Positions 17,179 through 25,182 are shown, counted from the first letter of the stretch. The stretch is DNA of 64,000 bases from Marinibacterium sp050389775 (GCF_050389775.1 NZ_CP177153.1:4891-68890), one strand, 5' to 3'. Notes: a model not told the origin generated them from the sequence alone. Numbers and translations are program-made.

Positions 17179-18327
17179 TCAGGCGATCTCGAACCGGCGG
17201 CCGAAATGCTGCTGCAGCATGCCCTGCACGCCGGCTTTCGACACCGGCGAGTCCCAGAACGGGGTCTGCCGGGCATACTCCAGCCAGAGCCGGGCATCGC
17301 GGATCTCGGCCTCGCGCAGCCGGGCTCTATCGAAGAGATGATCCACCTTCACACCGGCCCCCTCCAGCGCCCGGATCAGCTTGCCCGGGGCAAACAGGGT
17401 CAGCCCCTTGGCCCGGATCGGCTGCCCGTCGGGGCGCGACATGAAGATCTGGTCGCGCATGACCTCGGCATAGGTCACCGACTTGGCCCGCGGCTCCAGG
17501 CTGCGGGCGTTCAGGCGGCGCTTTTCGCGACGGTTGAGCACCAGGACCCGGTTCAGGTTCCGCCCCAGGTACTGGGTTGCATGCAGGGCCGAGCCTTCCG
17601 AGAAGATCAGCAGCGAAGCCGAGGCATAGACGCGCATCTGGTCCAGGAAGGACTGTGTCTCGGGGCGGTAGACCCGCACACCGGCGGCGGCCAGCAGCTC
17701 TTCGAGATAGGCTTCGCCGGCGAACCGGGCATCGACCCCCGCCCGGGACACGAAGACCGGGCCGGTTTCCGGCAGCCGGCCCAGCATCCGCTCGGCATGG
17801 GCATCCAGGACATCGAGATGATCCGCATCGGGGCCCACCCCGCCCAGCTGTTCGGCCTGGGGCGCGACAAAGAGATCGCGCACATGCAGCGGGCCGGGAT
17901 CGACCAGAACGTCCTGGCGGGCGACGCCCAGGTAATCGAGGATCGCCCACAGGAAGCCCGGAACGGCATCCGCCGGCGTGGCCGCGTCCCCGAACAGGTC
18001 GGGCAGCCCGGAGAACAGGTAGGGCCCCGGCCGGTCCGAGCGGATCGACGGCACGATCCGCATCCCGAAATCCGCGATCATATGCCCGAAATGCCGGGTG
18101 ATCGGACCACACCAGATGGCTTCGGGGATCTGTCGTGCCCGGGCTCCGTCCCGCACGGGATCCCAGGCGGGGCGCAGATCCCTCGGAATCCGCCTGCGGC
18201 AATGCCGCGCCACGACCTGGTTGTCCCAATCCGCCCAAATCGGACCGCCGGTGTGAACGCTGCCCTCCTGCCCCCCCGCAAGAAGTTCCGAGAACGGGGC
18301 AACATGGGTGTCGGGGAAATGCATCAT
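17179..18327 (-). CDS. GT61 (DUF563) family glycosyltransferase
   Basis: This is a 382-aa protein with the features of the DUF563/GT61 family: CGPITRHFGHMIADFGMR (73-90), with His79 and His82, and a C-terminal FVSRAG, VYRPETQSFLDQM and FSEGSALHATQYL series. GT61 enzymes include xylosyltransferases and bacterial capsular transferases. A further in-frame ATG at 18375 exists, but the conserved upstream motif lies between 18383 and 18410, so a start near 18327 leaves a normal leader. The gene lies between the replication module and rmlC. The sugar transferred is unknown. Confidence 0.82.
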   Translation of the reverse strand: MMHFPDTHVAPFSELLAGGQEGSVHTGGPIWADWDNQVVARHCRRRIPRDLRPAWDPVRDGARARQIPEAIWCGPITRHFGHMIADFGMRIVPSIRSDRPGPYLFSGLPDLFGDAATPADAVPGFLWAILDYLGVARQDVLVDPGPLHVRDLFVAPQAEQLGGVGPDADHLDVLDAHAERMLGRLPETGPVFVSRAGVDARFAGEAYLEELLAAAGVRVYRPETQSFLDQMRVYASASLLIFSEGSALHATQYLGRNLNRVLVLNRREKRRLNARSLEPRAKSVTYAEVMRDQIFMSRPDGQPIRAKGLTLFAPGKLIRALEGAGVKVDHLFDRARLREAEIRDARLWLEYARQTPFWDSPVSKAGVQGMLQQHFGRRFEIA

Positions 18328-18382
18328 CCGGGTGTCTCTGAAAAAATCGCCGCCCGGCCCTGGCGGGGCCGCCATCCGGTGT

Positions 18383-18410
18383 CCTTAACAATCCCCGAAC
18401 GCCCTGTCAC
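18383..18410 (-). promoter_or_regulatory. Conserved upstream motif of the GT61 gene (copy 2)
   Basis: Read on the minus strand this is GTGACAGGGCGTTCGGGGAT followed by TGTTAAGG, closely matching 17031-17059 upstream of rmlC. It ends 55 bases before the chosen start of the GT61 gene. Confidence 0.45.
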
Positions 18411-18498
18411 CCGCGCGGCGAGCGGCGATGGCAGGACGACGATACGGTGGGCAAAACGGAGCGACAGGGAGGAACGACACGGGGAACGACACGGCCAG

Positions 18499-18526
18499 GT
18501 AGGATGGGTGCGCGCACCCATCCTAC
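18499..18526. repeat. Perfect 28-bp palindrome downstream of repA
   Basis: Arms GTAGGATGGGTGCG and CGCACCCATCCTAC meet without a loop. It lies about 55 bp after the repA stop codon and may act as a terminator, or be a REP-like mobile palindrome. It is not followed by a T run. Confidence 0.65.
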
Positions 18527-18562
18527 GGGATACGCCCCGGGGCCCCCGCGCCCCGCCCGAAT

Positions 18563-18578
18563 GTTTCGCGCGCGAAAC
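18563..18578. promoter_or_regulatory. Candidate parS centromere, copy 1
   Basis: This is the perfect palindrome GTTTCGCGCGCGAAAC, 1 base beyond the repA stop codon. An identical 16-mer occurs just after parB (22650-22665). A palindrome repeated at both ends of a repA-parA-parB module is what a ParB-binding centromere would look like. Confidence 0.65.
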
Positions 18579-18579
18579 G

Positions 18580-19572
18580 TCAGCCCCGGCCGTCGCGGGC
18601 GGCCCGGGCGGCGACATAGCCCAGGAAGGCCCGGTCGGGGCTGCGCAGCCTGGGCCGGCCGGTCGACACCCAGTAGCCCCGCCAATCGGCCTCCAGCGCA
18701 TAGACATCCGCCCCGGGCATCATGTCGCGCGCGCGCTCCAGCGCCTCGGGCCCGACGCTCGGCGGATCGACCGGCTCGACCACCCCGGCGCGCAGCGAGA
18801 AGCGCACCAGGTCGCCGGGCTCTTCGGTCATCTCGTAATCGGGCAGGTGGCCCCTGGCGATCATCTCGCGCAGCATCGCCCGGAACACCCGCCGGGGCGA
18901 GGCCGAGCCGGATTTCTTCAGCAGCGTGTCGACCGACACCCGCCAGCTGTCCTGCCGGCCGCAATGCTTGCGCGCCAGCTCGTAGATCCGCCGCTCCAGC
19001 GGCTTGCGCAGCCGGAAGTAATCGCGGTTCAGCGTCAGCACCGATTTCGACAGCACCGCCCGGTAGAGCCAGTCCGACAGCGTGACCGACACCGACACCA
19101 TCCGCCCGCCCCGGGTGCGCCGCTCGATCTCCCAGCTTTCGATCAGCCCGAAGCCCGTGGTCGTCTCGCGCTCGCCGGTGACGATGTTGGTCGTGATCCG
19201 CGTGCCGGCCAGCCGCTCGAAGGCCTCGCGCAGGCGGCGGTAGGCATCGCCGCTGGTCTCGCGGTTGGTCGCCACCAGCAGGTCATGGGCCTTGAGCTGC
19301 AGCGTCCGGCTGACCCGCCGGCCGGCATTGATCGCCGCCATCAGCTGGCTGATGCAGAAGATCAGGATGTCCTTGTCGTGGATCGTGGCCAGCCCCTTGA
19401 CCGACGGCGTCACCGTGATCTCGACCCCGTTGTGCTCGTAGCTCAGGATGCGCCGGTCGGGCCGGGTCGACAGCGAGAACAGCGGATGTTCCATCGAGGC
19501 CAGGTCATCCTTGGGCAGCGCATCGAAGATGTCGCAGACGAAGAAATCGCCCTGGCGGGTGCGGTCGGGCAT
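18580..19572 (-). CDS. repA: RepA-type plasmid replication initiator
   Basis: This is a predicted 330-aa initiator of the 'replication initiator protein A' family found on Rhodobacterales plasmids. The N-terminal FFVCDIFDALPKDDLASMEH (10-29) and HPLFSLSTRPDRR are diagnostic. They are followed by LEITVTP-type winged-helix segments, a second basic winged-helix region (RLRKPLERRIYELARKHCG) and a short C-terminal tail. It would bind the iterons at 19738-19803 and open the origin. The start at 19572 is taken because GGAGGG precedes it; ATGs at 19593 and 19614 are alternatives. It is transcribed away from parA, with the origin between them. Confidence 0.88.
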   Translation of the reverse strand: MPDRTRQGDFFVCDIFDALPKDDLASMEHPLFSLSTRPDRRILSYEHNGVEITVTPSVKGLATIHDKDILIFCISQLMAAINAGRRVSRTLQLKAHDLLVATNRETSGDAYRRLREAFERLAGTRITTNIVTGERETTTGFGLIESWEIERRTRGGRMVSVSVTLSDWLYRAVLSKSVLTLNRDYFRLRKPLERRIYELARKHCGRQDSWRVSVDTLLKKSGSASPRRVFRAMLREMIARGHLPDYEMTEEPGDLVRFSLRAGVVEPVDPPSVGPEALERARDMMPGADVYALEADWRGYWVSTGRPRLRSPDRAFLGYVAARAARDGRG

Positions 19573-19704
19573 CAGCCCTCCGGGTCCGGCCATGCCTGTC
19601 ACAGCGCCGCTCATTCTGCCTGCCCCCTGCCCGCTCTGCGGCCGGCTTGCGCCCCCGGGCAAGGCCCCGGGGCTTTCGTGGTTTCATTGACGGCCACCCT
19701 AGAC

Positions 19705-19713
19705 TTATCCACA
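19705..19713 (+). promoter_or_regulatory. DnaA box
   Basis: TTATCCACA is an exact match to the consensus DnaA box. It lies 25 bases from the first iteron in the repA-parA spacer, suggesting host DnaA helps open the origin. Confidence 0.75.
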
Positions 19714-19737
19714 TCGGCCCGTCCAGCGCCACAAACG

Positions 19738-19803
19738 TGGGATCAGAGTCACCTTATCGGGGGATCAGAGTCGTCCTATCGTGGGATCGGAATCACCCCA
19801 TCC
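19738..19803 (+). repeat. Three 22-bp iterons (RepA binding sites)
   Basis: Contiguous copies at 19738-19759, 19760-19781 and 19782-19803 share the core GGGATC(A/G)GA(A/G)TC followed by a CCTATCG-like end. The 22-bp period is two helical turns, as usual for initiator-binding iterons. The third copy is the most diverged. Confidence 0.85.
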
Positions 19804-19861
19804 TCCAGGGGCGTGATTTTTCCCAGCCATACCAACAACTTGCCCAGGACCCCGGGATGCC

Positions 19862-19905
19862 TTAACTGTAATATAACCAGAATATAACTTCGAAAAAATT
19901 TCGTC
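19862..19905. promoter_or_regulatory. AT-rich segment: likely unwinding element and parA promoter
   Basis: This is one of the longest AT-rich stretches in the window. It contains TAATATAACCAGAATATAAC, two ATATAAC-ending copies spaced 11 bases apart. It may be the DNA-unwinding element, and the TAATAT hexamer could serve as the -10 of parA. Confidence 0.55.
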
Positions 19906-20047
19906 CGCCCTCGATCCGGGCCACCCGAAGGCTGGAGAACACCGGATTTTTGCAGGGAAAAGCCGCTCAACCTACCACGATCCTTCCCATGTGCTGCCTT
20001 TTGGGGTAGAATCTGGAAAACAGCGCATATCGAGCGGAACACGAGAC

Positions 20048-21418
20048 ATGGCCAAGGATCTCCCTCCCTATTTCAACATCGACGCCGAGGCCGCGCTGGC
20101 CGATCTCGACGCGCCCAGTACGACCCAGGGCTTTGCCCGCATCGCCGAGGCCTGCGCCCGCGGGCGCACCGACCTGGCCTCGCGCGGGATGGATGCCGAG
20201 GGGCGCAAGGCGCTGCGGCTGTTCTCGACCTGGGAGATCACCCGCTACCTGATCCCCGTGGCCCAGGCCCATTTCCGCCGCGTGCTCAAGGCCAACCCGG
20301 ACCTGCCCCAGGGCCGGTCGGAAACCGAAGGCGGGGCCAAGTGGTTCACCCTGGACGAGGTGCTGCGCCTGCGCGCCCATTTCGCGGCCGAAGGATCGCG
20401 CGCGAAGGAATACAAACCCTTCCGCCCCGAGGGCCTGCCGGCCAAGCTGGTGGCGGTGGCCAATTTCAAGGGCGGGGTGGGCAAGACCTCGACGGCGGCG
20501 CACCTGGCGATGTCGGCGGCGCTGGATGGCTACCGGGTGCTGGTGATCGACCTCGACAGCCAGGGCTCGATGACCTCGATCTTCGGGGGCAAGGTCGAGG
20601 ACGAATGGCAGACGGCCTTCCCGCTGATCGCCCGCCATTACGGCGAACACCTGCGCGAGGAGAACCGGGCGCGGGTGGCGCGCGGCGAGGCGCCGCAGCC
20701 GCTGGACGAGATGCTGGACACGGCCATCGACATGAGCGCGGCAGAGCTGATCCAGCCGACCCACTGGCCCAACATCGACCTGATCGGGGCCCAGCTGAAC
20801 CTCTACTGGGCCGAGTTCCAGATCCCGGTCTGGCGGATGGCGGCCCGCGGCTGGAAGCTGTGGGATGCGCTGACCGACCGGCTGGAGGCCGACGGGGTGC
20901 TGGACGATTACGACGTGGTCTTCATCGACACGCCCCCGGCGCTTGGCTACCTGACGATCAACGGGCTGGCGGCGGCGGACATCCTGCTGGTGCCGCTCGG
21001 GGCGTCCTTCCTGGAATTCGATTCCACGGGTCGGTTCTTCGACATGCTGCATTCGACCTTCTCGTCGATCGAGGAGGGCGAGAACATGGCCGCCCGCGCC
21101 CTGGGCCGCGAGGAGCTGCGGTTCGAATGGGATGCCGTGCGCGCGGTGATCACCCGCTACGACGGGGCCCAGCAGGGCGAGATGGCGGCGCTGATCCAGG
21201 CCTATCTCGGCCGCACGCTGTCGCCCCACCGCCAGGATTTCACCGCCCTGATCGGCCAGGCCGGCGAACAGGTCTCGGGGATCTACGAGGCCGATTACCG
21301 CGATTTCAACCGCGAGACCTATGCCCGCGGGCGCGAGACCTTCGACGCGACCTACGCGGCCTTCAAGCGGCTGCTCATCGGGACCTGGCGGAGGGACCTG
21401 GCGGAGGGGACGGTGTGA
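20048..21418 (+). CDS. parA: ParA partition ATPase
   Basis: This 456-aa protein is of the large ParA type with an N-terminal DNA-binding extension. LFSTWEITRYLIPVAQAHFR and KWFTLDEVLRLRAHF (98-112) fit a helix-turn-helix used for autoregulation. The deviant Walker A box is KGGVGKTS (141-148), followed by VLVIDLDSQGSMTSIFGG, and the Walker B-like VVFIDTPPALGYLTING comes later. It uses ATP and ParB-bound parS to segregate replicon copies. The ATG at 20048 is chosen by similarity of the first residues (AKDLPPYF) to a normal start; the upstream extension covers the AT-rich origin. parB lies 172 bp downstream. Confidence 0.95.
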   Translation: MAKDLPPYFNIDAEAALADLDAPSTTQGFARIAEACARGRTDLASRGMDAEGRKALRLFSTWEITRYLIPVAQAHFRRVLKANPDLPQGRSETEGGAKWFTLDEVLRLRAHFAAEGSRAKEYKPFRPEGLPAKLVAVANFKGGVGKTSTAAHLAMSAALDGYRVLVIDLDSQGSMTSIFGGKVEDEWQTAFPLIARHYGEHLREENRARVARGEAPQPLDEMLDTAIDMSAAELIQPTHWPNIDLIGAQLNLYWAEFQIPVWRMAARGWKLWDALTDRLEADGVLDDYDVVFIDTPPALGYLTINGLAAADILLVPLGASFLEFDSTGRFFDMLHSTFSSIEEGENMAARALGREELRFEWDAVRAVITRYDGAQQGEMAALIQAYLGRTLSPHRQDFTALIGQAGEQVSGIYEADYRDFNRETYARGRETFDATYAAFKRLLIGTWRRDLAEGTV

Positions 21419-21499
21419 GGTATTTCTGCCAAGAAGAAGACAGGGGACGGGACGCTGACCCGGGTGCGTGCTGCTGCTTCTTTCTCTTTCCAAATATCC
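21419..21499. repeat. Dispersed repeat element in the parA-parB gap
   Basis: The left arm GGTATTTCTGCCAAGAAGAA begins directly after the parA stop, and the right arm (21472-21499) is TGCTGCTTCTTTCTCTTTCC plus AAATATCC. The arms are partly complementary. The element may modulate or terminate transcription between parA and parB. Confidence 0.75.
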
Positions 21500-21590
21500 C
21501 GGTGCAACCGCGCCCCCGGGCGGGCCGGCCGGCAGGGGCGCGGCCGCTGTCTTCAGGGAATCTCAACCGGGACCGGAGAGGAGGCCCGTC

Positions 21591-22616
21591 ATGGCCAAAC
21601 GCAAAAGACTGACCCCCGCCCAGGGCGATTACCTCGCCGCCTCCCCTGCCCCGGCCCTGGCGGCCGGTCTGGGCCCCGCGCCGATTGCCGCGGTTGCCGG
21701 CGAGGCGGCGTCGGCCGCGGCGCTGGCCGAGCTGTCGGGCGCGATGCAGGCGGCCCGCGACGAGGGTCGGCTGATCGAGGCGCTGCCGCTCGACAGCATC
21801 GCCTCGGGCCACCTGGTGCGCGACCGGATCCGGTTCGACGACGAGGAGATGGCCGCGCTCATGGCCTCGCTGAAGGCGCGCGGCCAGCAGACCCCGATCG
21901 AGGTCGTGCGGCTGGCCGACGGGCGTTACGGGCTGATCTCGGGCTGGCGGCGGCTGACCGCGCTGGGGCGGTTGCGCGAGGAGACGGGCGAGGCGCGGTT
22001 CGCGACGGTCAAGGCGCTGGTCACCGCGCCGGACAGCGCCGAGGCGGCCTATGTGGCGATGGTCGAGGAAAACGAGATCCGGGCCAATCTCAGCCATTAC
22101 GAGCGTGCGCGCATTGCCCACAGGGCGGTGGCCGAGGGGGTGTTCGACAGCCCGCGGGCGGCGCTGCAGGGGCTTTACGGATCGGTCAGCCGGTCGAAGC
22201 GGTCCAAGATCGGGTCCTTCATGGCCCTGGTCGAGGCGCTGGACGACGACCTGCGCTTTCCCTGGGCGATTTCCGAGAAGCTGGGCCTGGCGCTGGTCCG
22301 GCTGGTCGAGGCCGATGGCGGCGAGGCGCTGCGCCGGGCGCTGCGCGAGGCCGGGGCGGGTGATGCCGGGGCCGAGCTGGCCGTGCTGCAGGGGCTGTTG
22401 GAGCCGAAGCCCGCGGCGCCGGCGCCCGAAGCAGGCGCCGGACCGGCAAAGCCGGCCGCGGCGGGGCGGGTCGGAGAGATGACCCGGTACGACATCACCG
22501 GCGGGCTGGTGCTGCGCCATTGGCCGGGGGCCGGGGGCGGGCGGATCGAGCTGTCGGGCGACCAGGTCGACGACCGGCTGCTGGCCGATCTGAAGGACTG
22601 GCTGGAACGGCGCTAG
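21591..22616 (+). CDS. parB: ParB centromere-binding protein
   Basis: This is a 341-aa protein; the ATG at 21591 is preceded by GAGAGGAGG. The ParB/Srx CTPase core is visible: GQQTPIEVVR (98-107), GLISGWRRLTAL (114-125) and MVEENEIRANLSHYERA (157-173). The central helix-turn-helix region follows (RAALQGLYGSVSRSKRSKIG). An Ala/Pro-rich linker near 285-310 leads to a C-terminal dimerisation segment ending DLKDWLERR. It should load on parS-like palindromes; one lies 34 bp after its stop codon and an identical one 1 bp beyond repA. Confidence 0.93.
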   Translation: MAKRKRLTPAQGDYLAASPAPALAAGLGPAPIAAVAGEAASAAALAELSGAMQAARDEGRLIEALPLDSIASGHLVRDRIRFDDEEMAALMASLKARGQQTPIEVVRLADGRYGLISGWRRLTALGRLREETGEARFATVKALVTAPDSAEAAYVAMVEENEIRANLSHYERARIAHRAVAEGVFDSPRAALQGLYGSVSRSKRSKIGSFMALVEALDDDLRFPWAISEKLGLALVRLVEADGGEALRRALREAGAGDAGAELAVLQGLLEPKPAAPAPEAGAGPAKPAAAGRVGEMTRYDITGGLVLRHWPGAGGGRIELSGDQVDDRLLADLKDWLERR

Positions 22617-22649
22617 GCAGGAGGGGGGCATGCTCCCCGTCCCGCGCAT

Positions 22650-22665
22650 GTTTCGCGCGCGAAAC
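22650..22665. promoter_or_regulatory. Candidate parS centromere, copy 2
   Basis: The palindrome GTTTCGCGCGCGAAAC is identical to 18563-18578. It is directly followed by a further half-site, GTTTCGCGCG (22666-22675), so this end may bind ParB more strongly. Confidence 0.65.
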
Positions 22666-22716
22666 GTTTCGCGCGGGCTTGACGGCATCCGGCCCTGCCA
22701 GCCAATTATGCGGCCC

Positions 22717-23442
22717 ATGATGACGTTCGACTTCGCCATGTCCTTTGGCAAGAATTGTGCTGCGCGGCGGCAACTGGATTACAAGCTGGCGGCGACCCTG
22801 CCGCCGGATGCCCCCGAAGAGATGGTCAGGGCCACGCAGAGCGAGAGCTTTCTGTTCGATTGGCTGATCACCCCTGAACAGGCACTTCTGCGCTTGCTCA
22901 GGTCCGATTTCGACGGGTTTTGCCGGCAGGAGAACATCGTTCTGAAAAACCGGCCCTCGGGGCAGATGGTGCTGGAAAAGAACTATCGCACCCAGCATCC
23001 GCACGCATTCGGAAAACGGGGCAAGGATCACCTGTCTACCGAGGATATCTCCGAGCAGTTCGCGGCCTACAAGGCGAAGATCGACTACCTGATCGCAAAG
23101 ACCCGCCGGGCCCTGTCATCGGACGCCCCCAAGCTCTTTGTGCTGCACGGCTCGCAGCCGGGGGAGCATGTCGACAAGCTGGTCCGGGTTCTGGCCCGCA
23201 AGACCACGAACTTCCATCTCAGGCAGGTGGAAGCCATCCATCCCGGTGGCAGCCCGACGCCCAGGCCGGCCGACAGCGCGCGGGTCTCCTACAGGACGGT
23301 GCCGTATCTTCCCTATCCCGGCTCCACCCCGCATTGGCAGCAGGCCCTGTCGGACCTGGACATCCGCAACCGGTTCGCCCCGCGTACGGAGGATGACCCC
23401 GGCGCGGCGCGTCAGCCGAATTCGCGCAGGGCGGTGGAATAG
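22717..23442 (+). CDS. DUF1796 putative papain-like cysteine peptidase
   Basis: This is a predicted 241-aa protein. The N-terminus FDFAMSFGKNCAARRQL fits the SxGxxC motif of the DUF1796 papain-like family, with Cys14 as candidate nucleophile. FLFDWLITPEQ (46-56) fits the conserved PFDWi segment. LFVLHGSQPGEHVDKLV forms a later conserved strand. The biochemical role of this family is not established; members often occur in polysaccharide and glycosyltransferase loci. Start ATGs at 22708, 22717 and 22720 are all possible. Its 3' end overlaps the opposing sulfotransferase gene by 31 bp (23412-23442). Confidence 0.7.
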   Translation: MMTFDFAMSFGKNCAARRQLDYKLAATLPPDAPEEMVRATQSESFLFDWLITPEQALLRLLRSDFDGFCRQENIVLKNRPSGQMVLEKNYRTQHPHAFGKRGKDHLSTEDISEQFAAYKAKIDYLIAKTRRALSSDAPKLFVLHGSQPGEHVDKLVRVLARKTTNFHLRQVEAIHPGGSPTPRPADSARVSYRTVPYLPYPGSTPHWQQALSDLDIRNRFAPRTEDDPGAARQPNSRRAVE

Positions 23443-24101
23443 ACCTGCATGTCGATCTCGACCCAGGGCAGGATCGCCGACAGCTCGGCATGGGACAGGT
23501 CCTCGACCGAGCTGCGCCGCTGGGTGACGTTGATCTTGCGGTTCTCGATATCCAGCGAGAACCGGTCGTTCAGGGCCGAGACGAAATCGCCGTAGCGGTC
23601 CTGGAAGCCGACCACCGCAAAGCGGCGCAGGTTGGCCATGGTCTCGTCGAAGAGCATCTCGCGGGTCAGCGCCCGGTCGCGGCGGATCTCGAAGCGGCGC
23701 ATCAGCCGGTAGCTGGAATGCAGCTGCCAGGTCATCCGGTTGTAGAGCTCCGAACACAGTTCCGGCTCGTCCATGGCCTGGGCGAATTCCAGCAGCGACA
23801 GCTGCTGGGCCACGGTGGTCTTGCGCGTGCGCTCGATGTCCTTTTCCCACAGCTCGCGCCAGAAGTAGTAGATCGACACGAACCGGTCGACGGGATGGCG
23901 CAGCACGGTGACGACCTGGTCGCCGAAGCGCATGGCATCCTCGTGCGAGAAATGCCCCGAAACGACATCGACCTCCGGCCCGACACTTTGCGGCACGGGG
24001 TCGACGATCCCCTTGACCTGCAGCTCGGGATGCGCCGAGACGAGGCTCTCGCGCAGCGAGGTGCCGGCCGTCTTCGGAATGTGGAGATGGATGAATTTCA
24101 T
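23412..24101 (-). CDS. Sulfotransferase family protein
   Basis: This 229-aa protein starts directly with the catalytic fold: MKFIHLHIPKTAGTSLRESL, with the 5'-phosphosulfate loop at 7-16. VTVLRHPVDRFVSIYYFWRE (64-83) is the 3'-phosphate-binding segment, and SGHFSHEDAMRF is a motif common in Sulfotransfer_2 proteins. The ATG at 24101 is preferred because it begins with the first core strand. It is transcribed toward the DUF1796 gene with overlapping 3' ends. The sulfate acceptor is unknown. Confidence 0.85.
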   Translation of the reverse strand: MKFIHLHIPKTAGTSLRESLVSAHPELQVKGIVDPVPQSVGPEVDVVSGHFSHEDAMRFGDQVVTVLRHPVDRFVSIYYFWRELWEKDIERTRKTTVAQQLSLLEFAQAMDEPELCSELYNRMTWQLHSSYRLMRRFEIRRDRALTREMLFDETMANLRRFAVVGFQDRYGDFVSALNDRFSLDIENRKINVTQRRSSVEDLSHAELSAILPWVEIDMQVYSTALREFG

Positions 24102-24723
24102 AATGGTCCGACCCGGTTGTTCCCCCGCAAGCCCGGCAGGGCCGGGCGGATCAGCCATAGCCTGCGGGCGGGATTTGGGCAACAACCCGTGGCGGTTGGC
24201 AGGGTCCGGTCGGGGCATGGTGGGGGGCTGATCGGGGGACGGGTGGTGCCCGGTCGGTGCCTGGTCGGTGCCGGGGCCCCGGTGATGCGCGCCGGGCCAT
24301 GCCGGGCGGTGTGCCCTGGGCCCCGCCAGTCATCCCGCCAGTCGTCCCGCTAGTCATCCGGCCATCGGGGCCACCTTTTGTCACGCCATCGGGACATCAT
24401 CCGCCAACCATTTGCCCGACCTCTTGCCCGACCATTCGGCTACCCGCATGGCCCGCCCGCATGCCGGTCATCTGCCCGGCCCCGCGCCCGTCGGGGCCGG
24501 GCGGCGGGGCCCGTGGCGCGATCCGGCCGATCCTGCCGTCAGCGTCGGGGTTGCGCAATCAGGAGGCGATCCGGGGCGCCTGGCGGTCAACGCCTGCGGC
24601 AATCCTGCCGCAATCGGCGGGTTTGCGGCGCCCCGGCCCGGCCCGGGCGCTTTCCCGCCTTGCACGGTTTGTCTCAGGGGGCATCCTTGGTATGAACCAC
24701 GAGACAGGCACCCGGGGGGCACC
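24102..24723. other. Divergent intergenic region
   Basis: This 622-bp region separates a minus-strand sulfotransferase gene from the plus-strand repeat-protein/glycosyltransferase cluster. It contains repeated CCGCCAGTCATCC-like units at about 24325-24365 and GCCCGGTCGGTGCC repeats at about 24248-24280. No promoter could be fixed with confidence. Confidence 0.5.
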
Positions 24724-25149
24724 ATGGACCAGAACCTTGAGGACGAGACCCGGCTGCTCGAGCGGCTGCGCCGGATCCGCATGGAAGGCCGCATCGAGGG
24801 CGCCCAGGTCCAGCTGCCCCGCGACCTGCTCGGCGACCTCTTCATGACCGTCTTCGGCCAGGCGGTCGACGAGGACTGGTACCTGGAGCGCTATCCCGAC
24901 GTGGCCGATGCGGTGGCGCGCGGGGTGCTGGGATCGGGCGCCGAACATTACGTCCAGGCCGGGATCTACGAGGGCCGCATGCCCTACCGGGTGGCGCTGG
25001 ACAATGCCGAGTATCTCGACAGCCATCCCGATGTCCTGGCGTCGATCCGCGAAGGTGCCTTTCGCAGTGCACTGGACCATTTTGTGCAGGTGGGCTTTGG
25101 CGAGGGTCGTGCATTCACGCTTGCATCCCCGGAAGCGACAGAGCCATAG
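24724..25149 (+). CDS. Small protein with two 'YPDV...HY...G..EGR' repeats
   Basis: This is a 141-aa protein starting at ATG 24724. After a charged helix (1-45) it has two related 40-residue repeats: one runs from DEDWYLERYPDV to SGAEHYVQAGIYEGR, the other from NAEYLDSHPDV to SALDHFVQVGFGEGR. This repeat occurs, as I recall, in alphaproteobacterial proteins fused to glycosyltransferases; the function is not known and protein or glycan binding is a guess. The next gene starts 33 bp downstream and has a related segment at its N-terminus (RNYAEANPDLAELYG), suggesting the two proteins work together. Confidence 0.7.
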   Translation: MDQNLEDETRLLERLRRIRMEGRIEGAQVQLPRDLLGDLFMTVFGQAVDEDWYLERYPDVADAVARGVLGSGAEHYVQAGIYEGRMPYRVALDNAEYLDSHPDVLASIREGAFRSALDHFVQVGFGEGRAFTLASPEATEP

Positions 25150-25182
25150 ACCGGCAACGACACCCGAGACGGTGAGGAATTG

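Larger units (their letters stand above)
19573..20047. other. Predicted replication origin (oriV) region
   Basis: This 475-bp region lies between divergent repA and parA. It contains a perfect DnaA box, three 22-bp direct repeats and a markedly AT-rich stretch in the order box - iterons - AT-rich segment. This arrangement matches iteron plasmid origins. The AT-rich side also faces the parA start and should include its promoter. Confidence 0.8.

Noticed and set aside
17062..19887. Long plus-strand frame spanning the GT61 gene, repA and the origin
   Set aside because: It crosses the iterons and palindromes and is antisense to two recognised genes.
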